In this document: one piece after another, positions 1 to 7,638 of the stretch
Numbering within the stretch: the first letter of the stretch is position 1
Layout of the letters: the number at the start of each line of letters is the position of its first letter
Assembly (NCBI GenBank): GCA_046712825.1
Contig: JBKKCR010000079.1
Coordinates: 1-25,771, forward strand
Direction: 5' to 3'
From: DATFGK01 sp046712825
GTDB lineage: Bacteria; Actinomycetota; AC-67
DNA length: 25,771 bases
Position numbers and translations under genes: made by a program
The notes under the pieces: model-generated
What the model saw: the letters and a program-made list of their open reading frames with translations, nothing else
Told to the model about the DNA's origin: nothing
Databases searched by the model: none

Positions 1-2104
1 CTCCGTACGTCGTCGTGTAATCGACGATGCCCGCTTGGCATTCGACGGTTGCCTTCGTTGGCTCGAGGCCGCCGGTCGGCGCACCGGCTTGGAGCGCGCA
101 CCCCTCCGGCGAGGTCGCGGGGCCACCGCTGCCGTCGGGCTGGAAGTACATCGATAGGTCGGCGGCCTTCACGAACTTGGGTACGTTAGCGAGGTTCTGC
201 TTCTGCGGCGCCAGTTGAACGAAGCTCGTGCTCACCAGCCGCGTTCCGAGGGTGTCGGTCGGGTCGCGGACCCATTGGTCTCCGGTGACGTCGATCGTCC
301 ACTTCCCGTAGGTCACCTTGGGCGGCTGGACGAGGCTGCCGGTCGCATCCTCAAAGGGTTCGACCAGATCCACGAACACCGATGACAGGCCGGTGTCTTG
401 CGACACGGTGCCGGTCGCGACAACGACGCCGGCCGCGTCGGTCACCGTTATCCCCCAGACGAACAGACCGAGGAGGTTGCCGAGAGCGGGTATCGACGTG
501 TACGCGACTGCGGCGTTGAAGGCTTTGGTTGTCGGAGGGACCTCAACCTCGTAGGACATGCTTTCGAGGCCGCCGACGGTCGCCGGCAGGGTCGGCGTGA
601 ACGTCCAGAGGTCGGTGGAGAGAACCTTGAACTCGCGCTCGGCCAGCACTGCGGCGTCCCGCTGTGCCTGGAGCTTGGCGAGGAGGGCCGGCCCGAAGTC
701 GGCCCGGCGAACGAGAGCGATCGCATCGGCTGCGTCGATCCAGCCGTATCCCGCGTGCCAGAACGGCGTGCCATCCCGGAGCCGGGTCGACGTCACCTGC
801 ATAACTTCGCGAACCTGGGTCGGCGTGAGGCTCGGGCGCGCCTGCAGCATCAGCGCCGCCAGCCCTGCGACGTGCGGCGCGGCCATGCTCGTGCCCGAGG
901 CCGTCGCCGTTCCCCCGGGCAACGGGGGCACGGTGGCGAGGTTCACGTAGGTGCCGGTGGGCGTGCCGCTCGACACGATGTCGCTCCCGGGGGCGCTTAT
1001 GTCGGGGCGGTACATGCCGATCCGGTCGCCGTCGAAGCGCACATGCTCGGTTTCGGGGAGGGGAACCGGGATGGAATTGTCGAAGCGAAGCCCGCCGGAG
1101 CTAAAGGAAGACCGCTGCGCGGAGGTCGTCCCGGAACCGACCGAGATGACCCACGGCGCGATCGACCACGGGTTCACCTGCATCTGGTCGTAGCTGTTAC
1201 CGGCGGAGAACGTGACAACGACTCCGGCGTCGGCCACCGCTTTGGTCGCGACGTTGATCGGATGAGCGGGATCGAACACCTTGAACGTGCTTCCCCAGGA
1301 GTTGTTGACGACGTCGATGTTCCACGCTTCATGGTTCGCGACGATGTGCTCGAAGGCGGCGATGATCGTGAAGACGAACGCCACGTCGCCGGTCGAATAG
1401 CCGATCAGCTCGGCGTCGGGGGCCATGCCGACCTGATCGGGTGTCGTCGTGCCGTCTGCGGCGACGATGCCGGCCACGTGCGTGCCGTGACCGGAGTTGT
1501 CCGAGTTGTTGTACGGAAGCTGGTCGACCGGCAGCACGAGGGTGCCGGGAGGCATGTTCGGATCGACGAAGAGGCCCGTGATCCCGAGGTACTCGGGACC
1601 CACGAACTTGACGTTGTGCGTGACGTGGTCGGCGAGATCCGGATGGGTGGCGTCGATACCCGTGTCGAATATCGCGACGCCCACGCCCTTTCCGGTGAGG
1701 TTGGTCGGGATCTTGTCCGCGCGGACGGCGGCGCGAGACTCGCGCGAGTGCCAGTCGAGCCTCTCGTTCGGATAGACATCGTTCGCGAGACCCTTCGCTA
1801 CCGCGTCCCGCATCTGTCGCGTCGTGCCGAACACGATGGCCAGCGGGAGGTGCTTCATCGGCTGCACGGTGAGCCCGAGCTTCCGCAGGGCCTTCGCCTT
1901 CGTGGCGGACGGCGGCGCGCCGGTGAAGGTCGCGATGCCGATGAGCCGCTGAGACGCGCTCGCCGGGATGGCCAGAAGCTGGGAGAGGCCCGGCTTGGAA
2001 GCCGGGCGGCTCTTCTTCGAGCCGGCCGGACTGCCGGTGGCGGGCGCCAAACCGAAAGCGAGAAGGGCAACGAGAGCGAAAGAAACGGTCCGGTTCAGGC
2101 GCAT
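1..2104 (-). CDS. Secreted subtilisin-like serine protease (S8), partial
   Basis: This is an extracellular endopeptidase of the S8 subtilase family. The reading frame is open from the ATG at 2104 to base 1, giving 701 codons with no stop, so the C-terminus lies outside the window. Residues 1-25 form a signal peptide (MRLNRTVSFALVALLAFGLA). Residues 50-120 look like an inhibitory propeptide. The catalytic triad is complete: Asp147 in VAIFDTGID, His206 in SGHGTHVAG and Ser406 in GTSMAAPHVAG. The oxyanion-hole Asn303 sits in SAGNS. After about residue 450 a C-terminal extension of unknown fold continues to the edge and contains three cysteines. The start is supported by GGAGG (2111-2115, read on the minus strand) six bases upstream. 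The gene is divergent from the CocE-type hydrolase at 2270. The family call is firm. The substrate is unknown; a role in nutrient proteolysis or surface-protein processing is inference. Confidence 0.93.
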   Translation of the reverse strand, partial: MRLNRTVSFALVALLAFGLAPATGSPAGSKKSRPASKPGLSQLLAIPASASQRLIGIATFTGAPPSATKAKALRKLGLTVQPMKHLPLAIVFGTTRQMRDAVAKGLANDVYPNERLDWHSRESRAAVRADKIPTNLTGKGVGVAIFDTGIDATHPDLADHVTHNVKFVGPEYLGITGLFVDPNMPPGTLVLPVDQLPYNNSDNSGHGTHVAGIVAADGTTTPDQVGMAPDAELIGYSTGDVAFVFTIIAAFEHIVANHEAWNIDVVNNSWGSTFKVFDPAHPINVATKAVADAGVVVTFSAGNSYDQMQVNPWSIAPWVISVGSGTTSAQRSSFSSGGLRFDNSIPVPLPETEHVRFDGDRIGMYRPDISAPGSDIVSSGTPTGTYVNLATVPPLPGGTATASGTSMAAPHVAGLAALMLQARPSLTPTQVREVMQVTSTRLRDGTPFWHAGYGWIDAADAIALVRRADFGPALLAKLQAQRDAAVLAEREFKVLSTDLWTFTPTLPATVGGLESMSYEVEVPPTTKAFNAAVAYTSIPALGNLLGLFVWGITVTDAAGVVVATGTVSQDTGLSSVFVDLVEPFEDATGSLVQPPKVTYGKWTIDVTGDQWVRDPTDTLGTRLVSTSFVQLAPQKQNLANVPKFVKAADLSMYFQPDGSGGPATSPEGCALQAGAPTGGLEPTKATVECQAGIVDYTTTYG

Positions 2105-2269
2105 CCCAATCCTCCACGACACTAGAGAGCCGACTAAGCAGTTCGACGGCGGGCGCCGGGCCTCCTGGCCCCCGGGGAGGAGCGAACGCCGCATGTGGAA
2201 AAGGAGTCGCGCTTCCCGAGGGCGAATTGTCCTTACTTGTCTGCTTGAACGCCGATCGGGAGGCCAGCC

Positions 2270-4072
2270 GTGTCGCGACGCTCGCTCACGAAGATGCTGC
2301 TCGTTGGGGTCGTGCTCCTGGGATCCCTCGGAGTCCCGGGGACCGCTCCGGCCGACGGCCCGACGCACTACGTCGAGATGAGCGACGGGACCCTGATCGC
2401 GGTCAACGTCCAGCACCCCACGGGCGCCCAACCCCCCGGCGGCTGGCCGACGATCATCCAGATCGACGGCTATGGCGGAGCCTCCGATCCGATGGACGCC
2501 GACAGCGCCACCTTCGGCAACGGCAAGTACACGACCGTGCACATGTCGCTGCGCGGCACGGCCTGCTCGGGTGGGCAGTTCGATCTCTTCGACCGCCGCT
2601 CGTCGGAGGACGGCAGACAGGTGATCGAGTGGATCGCCGACCAGCCCTGGTCCAACGGCAAGGTCGCGATCTGGGGACACTCCTATTCCGGGCTGACCGG
2701 CTGGCTAACGGCCTCGACCCAGCCGCCGTCTCTCGTCGCCATGTCGGTCTCCGGGCTGATCGATGATCTCTATCGGGGCATCGTTTACATGGGCGGCGTA
2801 TCGAACTTCGGCTTCCCGCTGATCTGGACGGGCGCCTACCGCCCGGCTTCCGAGCACACGAGCGGAACGATCCCCGGCTTGCAGTCGGGTGACGCGACTT
2901 GTCTGGCGAACCAGCTCGGGCGGGTTCCGCCCGACGTGGCGGACAACCCCATCCTGAACGGCTTGCTCGCGCTCGGCGAGGACGGCCAGTGGTGGAAGAC
3001 GCACTCGACGATCACCTACATCGACGCGATCAACATCCCGACGCACATCGTGCAGAGCTATCAGGACGAGCAGACCGGCCCGCGCGGGTCGAACCTTCTC
3101 TGGCAGCGGCTCGATGAACTGAAGCCGGAGCTGCCGAAGCGGTTACTGCTGACGAACGGGGTTCACTCGACCAACACCGCGCCGCCACAGATCCGGGACG
3201 ACCGCATCGCGTTCCTCGACTGCCACGTGCGCGGCGTGTGCTCCGGGGACATCCTCGATCAGTCGAAGCGGGTCAAGGTCTTCTTCGAGATGCACGACGT
3301 CGAGGGTTCCCTCGAACCGAACGGGGTCCTCGCCGATGCCAACTGGCCGCTCGATGTGACCCAATGGACGCGCTACTACTTCGGGACCGGCAATGCGCTC
3401 GGCCCGACGCCGCCCGGCGCGAACGAAGCGGCGGATCCGTACGTCTCGGGATCCAAGCGGGCAGGCGCCTGGGTCTACTACGCAACCAACGTTGGAGCGG
3501 AGCTGACGACCGCCGACCTTCCCGATGAGGTTCGGTACCAGACCGAACCCTTCGCACAGGACGTCGGCATCGCAGGCCCCATCGACGTCTCACTCTTCGC
3601 GTCGTCGCTCGCCGTCGACACGGAGTTCTACGTCGAGGTGAACGACGTCGACGCCGACGGCAACATGACGCGTCTCCAGCGCGGCATGCTCAAGGCGTCC
3701 CACCGGGAGCTCGACCTCGCCCAGACCGACTTCACGCCCGACGGCGAGATCTACCGGCCGTACAACCCGCACACCAACACGCTTTTGAACCTCATCACAC
3801 CCGGAGAGATCTACAAGTACGAGATCGAGGTCTTCCCGCTCGGTCACGTGTTCCGCGCCGGGCACCGGCTGCTGCTGCGGATCACGACTCCTCCGATCGC
3901 CGACTCGATCGCGTTCTACATCCAAACGACGCCGCCGGGCGTCAACCAGATCTTCCACGACGCCGAGCACCCGTCCTCGATCCTGCTGCCGATCGTGCCG
4001 TTGCCGGCGCTCGGGGCGCCGCTCGGCTGCGGCCAGCAGGTCGGATTGGAGCGGTGCAACCCCGGGGCGTAA
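2270..4072 (+). CDS. Secreted CocE/NonD-family alpha/beta hydrolase
   Basis: This belongs to the CocE/NonD family of serine hydrolases (peptidase S15 relatives: X-Pro dipeptidyl-peptidase, cocaine esterase and glutaryl-7-ACA acylase types). It is 600 residues, usual for the family. An N-terminal signal peptide (residues 1-28, hydrophobic LLVGVVLLGSLGV) indicates export. The nucleophile is Ser138 in the GHSYSG motif. The likely acid is Asp266 (SYQDEQTG) and the likely base His299 (NGVHSTN). Residues from about 330 form the C-terminal jelly-roll domain typical of S15-like enzymes. The start is GTG, chosen because GGGAGG (2258-2263) lies six bases upstream and the signal peptide follows directly. 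It is a distant paralogue of the gene at 10707-12671. The family is certain; whether it acts as an esterase, amidase or peptidase cannot be told from sequence. Confidence 0.9.
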   Translation: MSRRSLTKMLLVGVVLLGSLGVPGTAPADGPTHYVEMSDGTLIAVNVQHPTGAQPPGGWPTIIQIDGYGGASDPMDADSATFGNGKYTTVHMSLRGTACSGGQFDLFDRRSSEDGRQVIEWIADQPWSNGKVAIWGHSYSGLTGWLTASTQPPSLVAMSVSGLIDDLYRGIVYMGGVSNFGFPLIWTGAYRPASEHTSGTIPGLQSGDATCLANQLGRVPPDVADNPILNGLLALGEDGQWWKTHSTITYIDAINIPTHIVQSYQDEQTGPRGSNLLWQRLDELKPELPKRLLLTNGVHSTNTAPPQIRDDRIAFLDCHVRGVCSGDILDQSKRVKVFFEMHDVEGSLEPNGVLADANWPLDVTQWTRYYFGTGNALGPTPPGANEAADPYVSGSKRAGAWVYYATNVGAELTTADLPDEVRYQTEPFAQDVGIAGPIDVSLFASSLAVDTEFYVEVNDVDADGNMTRLQRGMLKASHRELDLAQTDFTPDGEIYRPYNPHTNTLLNLITPGEIYKYEIEVFPLGHVFRAGHRLLLRITTPPIADSIAFYIQTTPPGVNQIFHDAEHPSSILLPIVPLPALGAPLGCGQQVGLERCNPGA

Positions 4073-4118
4073 CGGGAGAGGAATCGGGAGATCGGCTCTG
4101 CGCCGGTGCCGCGGGTGT

Positions 4119-4131
4119 CGCTACAGTAGCG
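4119..4131 (+). promoter_or_regulatory. Palindrome over a probable leaderless -10 box
   Basis: CGCTAC-A-GTAGCG is a perfect 6-bp inverted repeat with a one-base centre. It contains TACAGT (4122-4127), a good -10 hexamer that ends nine bases before the ATG at 4137. There is no convincing Shine-Dalgarno sequence before that ATG, so transcription probably starts at or within a few bases of it. A protein bound to the palindrome would block the -10 box. No clear -35 box is seen. Confidence 0.45.
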
Positions 4132-4136
4132 GCATC

Positions 4137-4574
4137 ATGCCCCACCGCCTGCGCCCTTTGACGATGCTCGCCGCTGCGCTGTTGTTGGCGGCGCTGACGG
4201 CCGGATGCGGCGGCGGAACGTCACAGGCGACGCCCGAAGCGTCGAGCCCGGCACCGGCCCGGCCGAGCAGTACCGCGAAGCTCAAGATCCTCCTCCCCAA
4301 AGCGGGGGGCGCCCAGGGCGGGTCCAGCGTAACGCTGCGCGTCGGGCTCACCGACGCGCAGCTGGTTGAGTTCACATCGTCGAACCTCAAGCCGAACGAG
4401 GGCCACCTGCACGTGCTCCTCGACGGTCGTCTCATCTCGATGACCCTGGGACTGGAGCAGAAGATCCCCGACGTCGCGGTGGGCAGCCACGTGATCCGGG
4501 TCGAGTTCGTGGCCGGCGACCACGCGCCGTTCGCGCCGCGCGTGGTGCAAGAGGTCACCTTCGAGGTGACGTGA
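4137..4574 (+). CDS. Small lipoprotein with C-terminal His/Asp-rich beta domain
   Basis: A 145-residue exported lipoprotein. The signal peptide ends in the lipobox LTAGC with Cys24 as the lipidation site. A low-complexity Ala/Pro/Ser linker (about residues 28-46) leads into a roughly 95-residue all-beta-looking domain with the motifs GHLHVLLDGRLISM and EFVAGDHAPFAPRV. These resemble small bacterial domains of the DUF4399 kind, but I cannot confirm the family. The histidines of GHLH and DH could bind metal; that is inference. The gene heads a tightly coupled envelope operon: its stop overlaps the start of the next gene. The probable promoter lies directly before the ATG. Confidence 0.8.
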   Translation: MPHRLRPLTMLAAALLLAALTAGCGGGTSQATPEASSPAPARPSSTAKLKILLPKAGGAQGGSSVTLRVGLTDAQLVEFTSSNLKPNEGHLHVLLDGRLISMTLGLEQKIPDVAVGSHVIRVEFVAGDHAPFAPRVVQEVTFEVT

Positions 4575-5128
4575 TGGCTCGCTCGCGAATGCTCGTCCTT
4601 CCGTTGGCGGCTTGCGGCGCTGCGATGCTCCTCGGTGCGTGTGCGATCGGCGGCGGCGTACCGACCGTGATCGCGGACGCCGAGCCGATCCCCGGCGGAT
4701 GCCCTCCATCGATCTGCCCGCAGCACACGCCCACGCAGCCGCCACCGCCCGACGAGCCCTCGCCGGATCCGACCGCGACGGCGAGCAAGCCCGGCCAGCC
4801 CAAGCCAAAGCCAGATCCCACGTCGCCGGGAGGCGTGATCCCGGGACCCGGGACCACGCCGACACCCGGCGCAACGACCACCACGGCCCCCGCGACTCCG
4901 GTGGCGCCGTCGAAGACGCGCTTCGCCGCGTTCCCGTTCTCCGCGTTCCCCTACGACCAAGCGTTCCCCCGCGATCCGCCGCCGCCTCCCGCCCCGCTCA
5001 GCCTCCCCCCGCCGACCGGGTTGGTCGCACTCGCGGCCGTCCTCGCCGCCGGGGTGGCCACGGCGGCGAGCATGGCCGCGCGCCGTCGTTCGTGGGGCTC
5101 CACACCGTTGCCGGGAGGTGCCGCTTGA
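4574..5128 (+). CDS. Proline-rich lipoprotein with C-terminal membrane anchor
   Basis: A 184-residue envelope protein of unknown function. The ATG at 4574 overlaps the preceding TGA and has GAGGT (4563-4567) six bases upstream; a GTG three bases earlier is an alternative. Residues 1-23 form a signal peptide ending in LLGAC, so it is probably a lipoprotein. Residues 45-145 are Pro/Thr/Ser-rich, with runs such as QPPPPDEPSPDP and DPPPPPAP, as in cell-wall-spanning linkers. Residues 148-168 are a hydrophobic helix followed by RRR, so the C-terminus looks anchored with basic residues inside. LPPPTG precedes that helix and resembles a degenerate sortase signal, but is one residue too long. The gene is coupled to neighbours on both sides. 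No enzyme domain is visible. Confidence 0.8.
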   Translation: MARSRMLVLPLAACGAAMLLGACAIGGGVPTVIADAEPIPGGCPPSICPQHTPTQPPPPDEPSPDPTATASKPGQPKPKPDPTSPGGVIPGPGTTPTPGATTTTAPATPVAPSKTRFAAFPFSAFPYDQAFPRDPPPPPAPLSLPPPTGLVALAAVLAAGVATAASMAARRRSWGSTPLPGGAA

Positions 5129-6357
5129 ATCCATCCCGCTTCGCCCGGGCCGCGCTCCTGCTCGTACTGGCGGCGTGCACCTCGACCGTCCGCTCGGATG
5201 CTTCGCCGATCAAGCTGGGAACGCTGTATCCGACGAGCGGCGTGCTGCAGCACTACGGCACCGAGGAGCTTCGAGGCGTCGAGATCGCCGTCGAGCTCTT
5301 CAACTCGCGCGGCGGTCTCCACGGGCGGCCGGTCGAGCTCGTGAGCGCCGACGCGCCCGACATCGACACCGGATGGAGCGAGGCGTACCGGCTCGCCGGC
5401 GAAGGCGTTCCCGTGATCATCGGCTCGTACTCGAGCACGCTCTCGCTGGCCGCCAGCGAAGCCGCGCATCGGCAGGGGATCCTCTATTGGGAGACCGGCG
5501 CCGTTGCCGACCTCGTGACCGGACGCGGGTACCCGGAAGTGTTTCGAATGGGCCCGTCGGGTGCGGTTCTCTCCGCGCAAGCCGCCGGCTTCGCCACGCA
5601 GGTGCTCGCGCCGAAGTTCAAGATCGCGACGAAGGACCTGAAGGTCGCCGTGGTCTACGAGGACGACCCGTACGGCTCGTCGGTCGGCGACGGGATCAAG
5701 CGCGAGGCGGCCTCGAGAGGGTTCCGGCTCGTCGGCAGCTTCCCTTACGACCCCGCGAAGGAGGACTTCGCCGGAATCCTCTCCTCGCTCGCGCGACTCG
5801 AGCCCGACATCGTCGTGGCCGCGAGCTACCTCCACGACGGGGCGCGCTTCCGAGAACGGCTCGTGGCATCGGGGCTGAAGATCAAGGCGCTGATCGGGAA
5901 GTGCGCGGCCTTCTACACCGCCGAGATGGCGAAGCTCCTCGGCTCGAAGATCAACGGCGTGTTCGTGTCGGACAAGCCGATGGACATCGCCCCGACCGCG
6001 CTCACGACGGAAGGACAGGCGCTCGCGGAGGAACTCCGGTCGCGTTACCTCCACCGCTACGCCGGCGTTCCCGAGGCCGCGGCCTACATGGGCTTCTCGG
6101 GCGCGTGGGCGTTGCTCGCGCACACGCTTCCTCACGCCCGATCCCTGGCCCCGGCGGACATCGCCGCCGCGGCGCGTACCATCGATATCCCGGACGGGAG
6201 CCTGCCGAACGGCGCCGGCATCCGATTCGCGCCGGCCGGCGGACCCGAGGCCGGGCAGAACCTACGCGCCTTCGGGGTGGTGTGGCAGTGGCAAGATGGG
6301 AAGCCGGTCCTTGTGTGGCCGCCGGCCGCCGCGCGCGGCGCGCCGGAATTCTCCTAG
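5125..6357 (+). CDS. ABC-type solute-binding lipoprotein (branched-chain amino-acid-type fold)
   Basis: A 410-residue type I periplasmic-binding-fold protein related to LivJ/UrtA-like substrate-binding proteins. The start is TTG at 5125, which overlaps the preceding stop (TTGA). GGGAGG (5113-5118) lies upstream at good spacing. The lipobox LAAC places the lipid on Cys18. The fold begins at IKLGTLYPTSGVL, with typical family blocks such as ELRGVEIAVELFNSRGG, VPVIIGSYSS, VAVVYEDDPYGSS and PDIVVAAS. No permease or ATPase genes lie alongside, so it may serve a transporter encoded elsewhere or act as a ligand sensor. Related binding proteins occur beside PQQ-dependent dehydrogenase genes in other bacteria, together with small c-type cytochromes and beta-propellers as here, but no dehydrogenase is present. 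The ligand is unknown. Confidence 0.88.
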   Translation: MNPSRFARAALLLVLAACTSTVRSDASPIKLGTLYPTSGVLQHYGTEELRGVEIAVELFNSRGGLHGRPVELVSADAPDIDTGWSEAYRLAGEGVPVIIGSYSSTLSLAASEAAHRQGILYWETGAVADLVTGRGYPEVFRMGPSGAVLSAQAAGFATQVLAPKFKIATKDLKVAVVYEDDPYGSSVGDGIKREAASRGFRLVGSFPYDPAKEDFAGILSSLARLEPDIVVAASYLHDGARFRERLVASGLKIKALIGKCAAFYTAEMAKLLGSKINGVFVSDKPMDIAPTALTTEGQALAEELRSRYLHRYAGVPEAAAYMGFSGAWALLAHTLPHARSLAPADIAAAARTIDIPDGSLPNGAGIRFAPAGGPEAGQNLRAFGVVWQWQDGKPVLVWPPAAARGAPEFS

Positions 6358-6590
6358 CGATCGGGCTCGCGAGCATGGCCGCGTGCGGCGGCGACGACGT
6401 CCCGCCGCTGCCCGGCGAGTTCCGCCGCCTCGAGCAGCGTGAAGCAGGCTGCATCGCCTGTCACGACGGACGCAAGGTCGCGGAGCTGGACCCGACGACG
6501 ATCGCGACCCCGTCGGGCCACTCGTCACTCGGCGCGTCGAAGATCCTGAGTGGGCTCTCGAACGAGGATCGGGCGAACCTCGGGCTCTAG
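6315..6590 (+). CDS. Mini-lipoprotein with a single CxxCH haem-type motif
   Basis: A 91-residue protein read from GTG at 6315, overlapping the last 43 bases of the binding-protein gene in another frame. Residues 1-23 are a basic then hydrophobic signal peptide (GILLAIGLAS) ending in the lipobox MAAC, with Cys24. The motif CIACH (Cys46, Cys49, His50) is the covalent haem-attachment pattern of c-type cytochromes. The rest is short and polar. No methionine follows the motif, so if haem binds the sixth ligand would be His69 or nothing. The size is small for a class I cytochrome c fold. No good ribosome-binding site is seen, which fits translational coupling to the upstream gene. The lipobox plus CxxCH in an overlapping frame makes chance unlikely. 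Its stop shares a CTAG with the convergent gene. Confidence 0.65.
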   Translation: MAAGRRARRAGILLAIGLASMAACGGDDVPPLPGEFRRLEQREAGCIACHDGRKVAELDPTTIATPSGHSSLGASKILSGLSNEDRANLGL

Positions 6591-7537
6591 GACTTCTCCA
6601 GGATCGCGATGTCGTCGGGCGAATCCCCGACGGGTACGGTCCTGATGATCCGGTCTTCTTTCGTGTCGATCACAGACAACGTGTCGGACCCGAAATTCGC
6701 GACGAAGAGCAGCCTGCCGTCGGGGGAGATCGCGATCCCTCCAGGCTCCTGCTGCACGCGGATCGTCGCGACAACTTGGAAGGTCAGGGCGTTGATCACG
6801 CTCACGGTGCCGTCGGTCTTGTTCGTCACGTACAGGCGCTTACCATCCGGCGCCATGGCGAGCAACGACGGATCCTTCCCGACTTTGATGGAGCCGAGGA
6901 TCTGGAAATCGTCGGTGGATAGGACCGACACCGCGCTCCACGTCTTGCTCGTCACGAACGCGTACTTGCCGTCCGGCGAGAACACCGCGTCGTAGGCGAA
7001 GGGCCCGGCCGGATGGCGCGAGACCAACGTTCCCTTCGCCGGGTCGATCTCGCTGAGATCGTTGGAACCGCGGTTCACCGCCCACAGGCGGCCGCGGGGG
7101 CCGGCGATGATCTCGTGCGGCGCGAAACCGATCGCCTCGGTCTTGAGAACGGTCAGCGTCGTCGTGTCGATCACGGCCATGTAGCCGTCGCCGCAGGCAA
7201 CGAACGCGCGCCCCGCCGCGAACGCGACGTTGACCGGACCCACGCAGGTCTTGATCGAAGAGACGACTTTCCGCGAAGCGATATCGATCACGGAAATGGA
7301 GTCGCCCTCGATGTTCGACGCCCAGATCCGCTTGGCGCCGGGCTCGATATCGACACCGTGCGGTTTTCCGGGAAGCGGGATCCGTGTGATCAGTTTCATC
7401 GATGCCCCGTCGACGACGGCGACATCCTTGGAGTTCGTGTCGGCGACGAACAAGGTGCCCTCGAAGCTCGGAGACGAGCTACAGGAGCCGAGGACGAGCA
7501 TGCACGCCAGCACAACGAGTGCGGTGCGGGGTTTCAC
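6587..7537 (-). CDS. YncE/YVTN-type beta-propeller lipoprotein
   Basis: A 316-residue exported beta-propeller of the YncE/YVTN family. I chose GTG at 7537 because a signal peptide with the lipobox VLGSC (Cys19) follows directly and a -10-like TACCCT lies eight bases upstream; a TTG at 7582 is the alternative. Repeats of about 42 residues carry the family signature, for example GTLFVADTNSKDVAVVD, RIWASNIEGDSISVIDI, RLYVTNKTDGTVSVINA and LLFVANFGSDTLSVIDT, enough for a seven-bladed propeller. Such proteins often bind proteins or redox cofactors, or accompany quinoprotein dehydrogenases; none is encoded here. It converges on the CxxCH mini-lipoprotein with the two stop codons sharing CTAG, and is divergent from the MauE-thioredoxin-PqqD fusion, so a shared redox role is possible. 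Confidence 0.88.
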   Translation of the reverse strand: MKPRTALVVLACMLVLGSCSSSPSFEGTLFVADTNSKDVAVVDGASMKLITRIPLPGKPHGVDIEPGAKRIWASNIEGDSISVIDIASRKVVSSIKTCVGPVNVAFAAGRAFVACGDGYMAVIDTTTLTVLKTEAIGFAPHEIIAGPRGRLWAVNRGSNDLSEIDPAKGTLVSRHPAGPFAYDAVFSPDGKYAFVTSKTWSAVSVLSTDDFQILGSIKVGKDPSLLAMAPDGKRLYVTNKTDGTVSVINALTFQVVATIRVQQEPGGIAISPDGRLLFVANFGSDTLSVIDTKEDRIIRTVPVGDSPDDIAILEKS

Positions 7538-7545
7538 GGCGTCGG

Positions 7546-7551
7546 AGGGTA
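7546..7551 (-). promoter_or_regulatory. Probable leaderless -10 box (TACCCT) for the beta-propeller gene
   Basis: On the minus strand TACCCT lies eight bases before the GTG at 7537, and no Shine-Dalgarno sequence precedes that GTG. This is the same spacing seen before several other starts in the window. A second candidate, TAAGGT near 7590, would fit the alternative TTG start. Confidence 0.35.
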
Positions 7552-7623
7552 CCACGCCGGCCCGATGCGGAAGATCCGGCAAAGACCTTAGTGCGACCCG
7601 GCCGACCGAGGCTTCTGGGCCGG

Positions 7624-7629
7624 TAGGAT
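7624..7629 (+). promoter_or_regulatory. Probable leaderless -10 box (TAGGAT) for the MauE fusion gene
   Basis: TAGGAT ends nine bases before the ATG at 7639, and there is no purine-rich Shine-Dalgarno sequence between them. Transcription would begin one to three bases before the start codon. No clear -35 box is seen. Confidence 0.45.
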
Positions 7630-7638
7630 TCGCATCTC

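Noticed and set aside
398..2125. Long plus-strand open frame (575 codons)
   Set aside because: It lies antisense to the subtilase, whose minus-strand frame has a signal peptide and an intact catalytic triad. The plus-strand translation is Arg/Gly/Asp-rich low-complexity text typical of GC-rich shadow frames.
5020..5028. LPPPTG before the C-terminal helix of the proline-rich lipoprotein as a sortase motif
   Set aside because: The LPxTG spacing is wrong by one residue and the protein already has a lipobox, so covalent wall attachment is not supported.
4951..6135. Minus-strand open frame (394 codons)
   Set aside because: It is antisense to the solute-binding-protein gene, which has clear family motifs and coupled starts.
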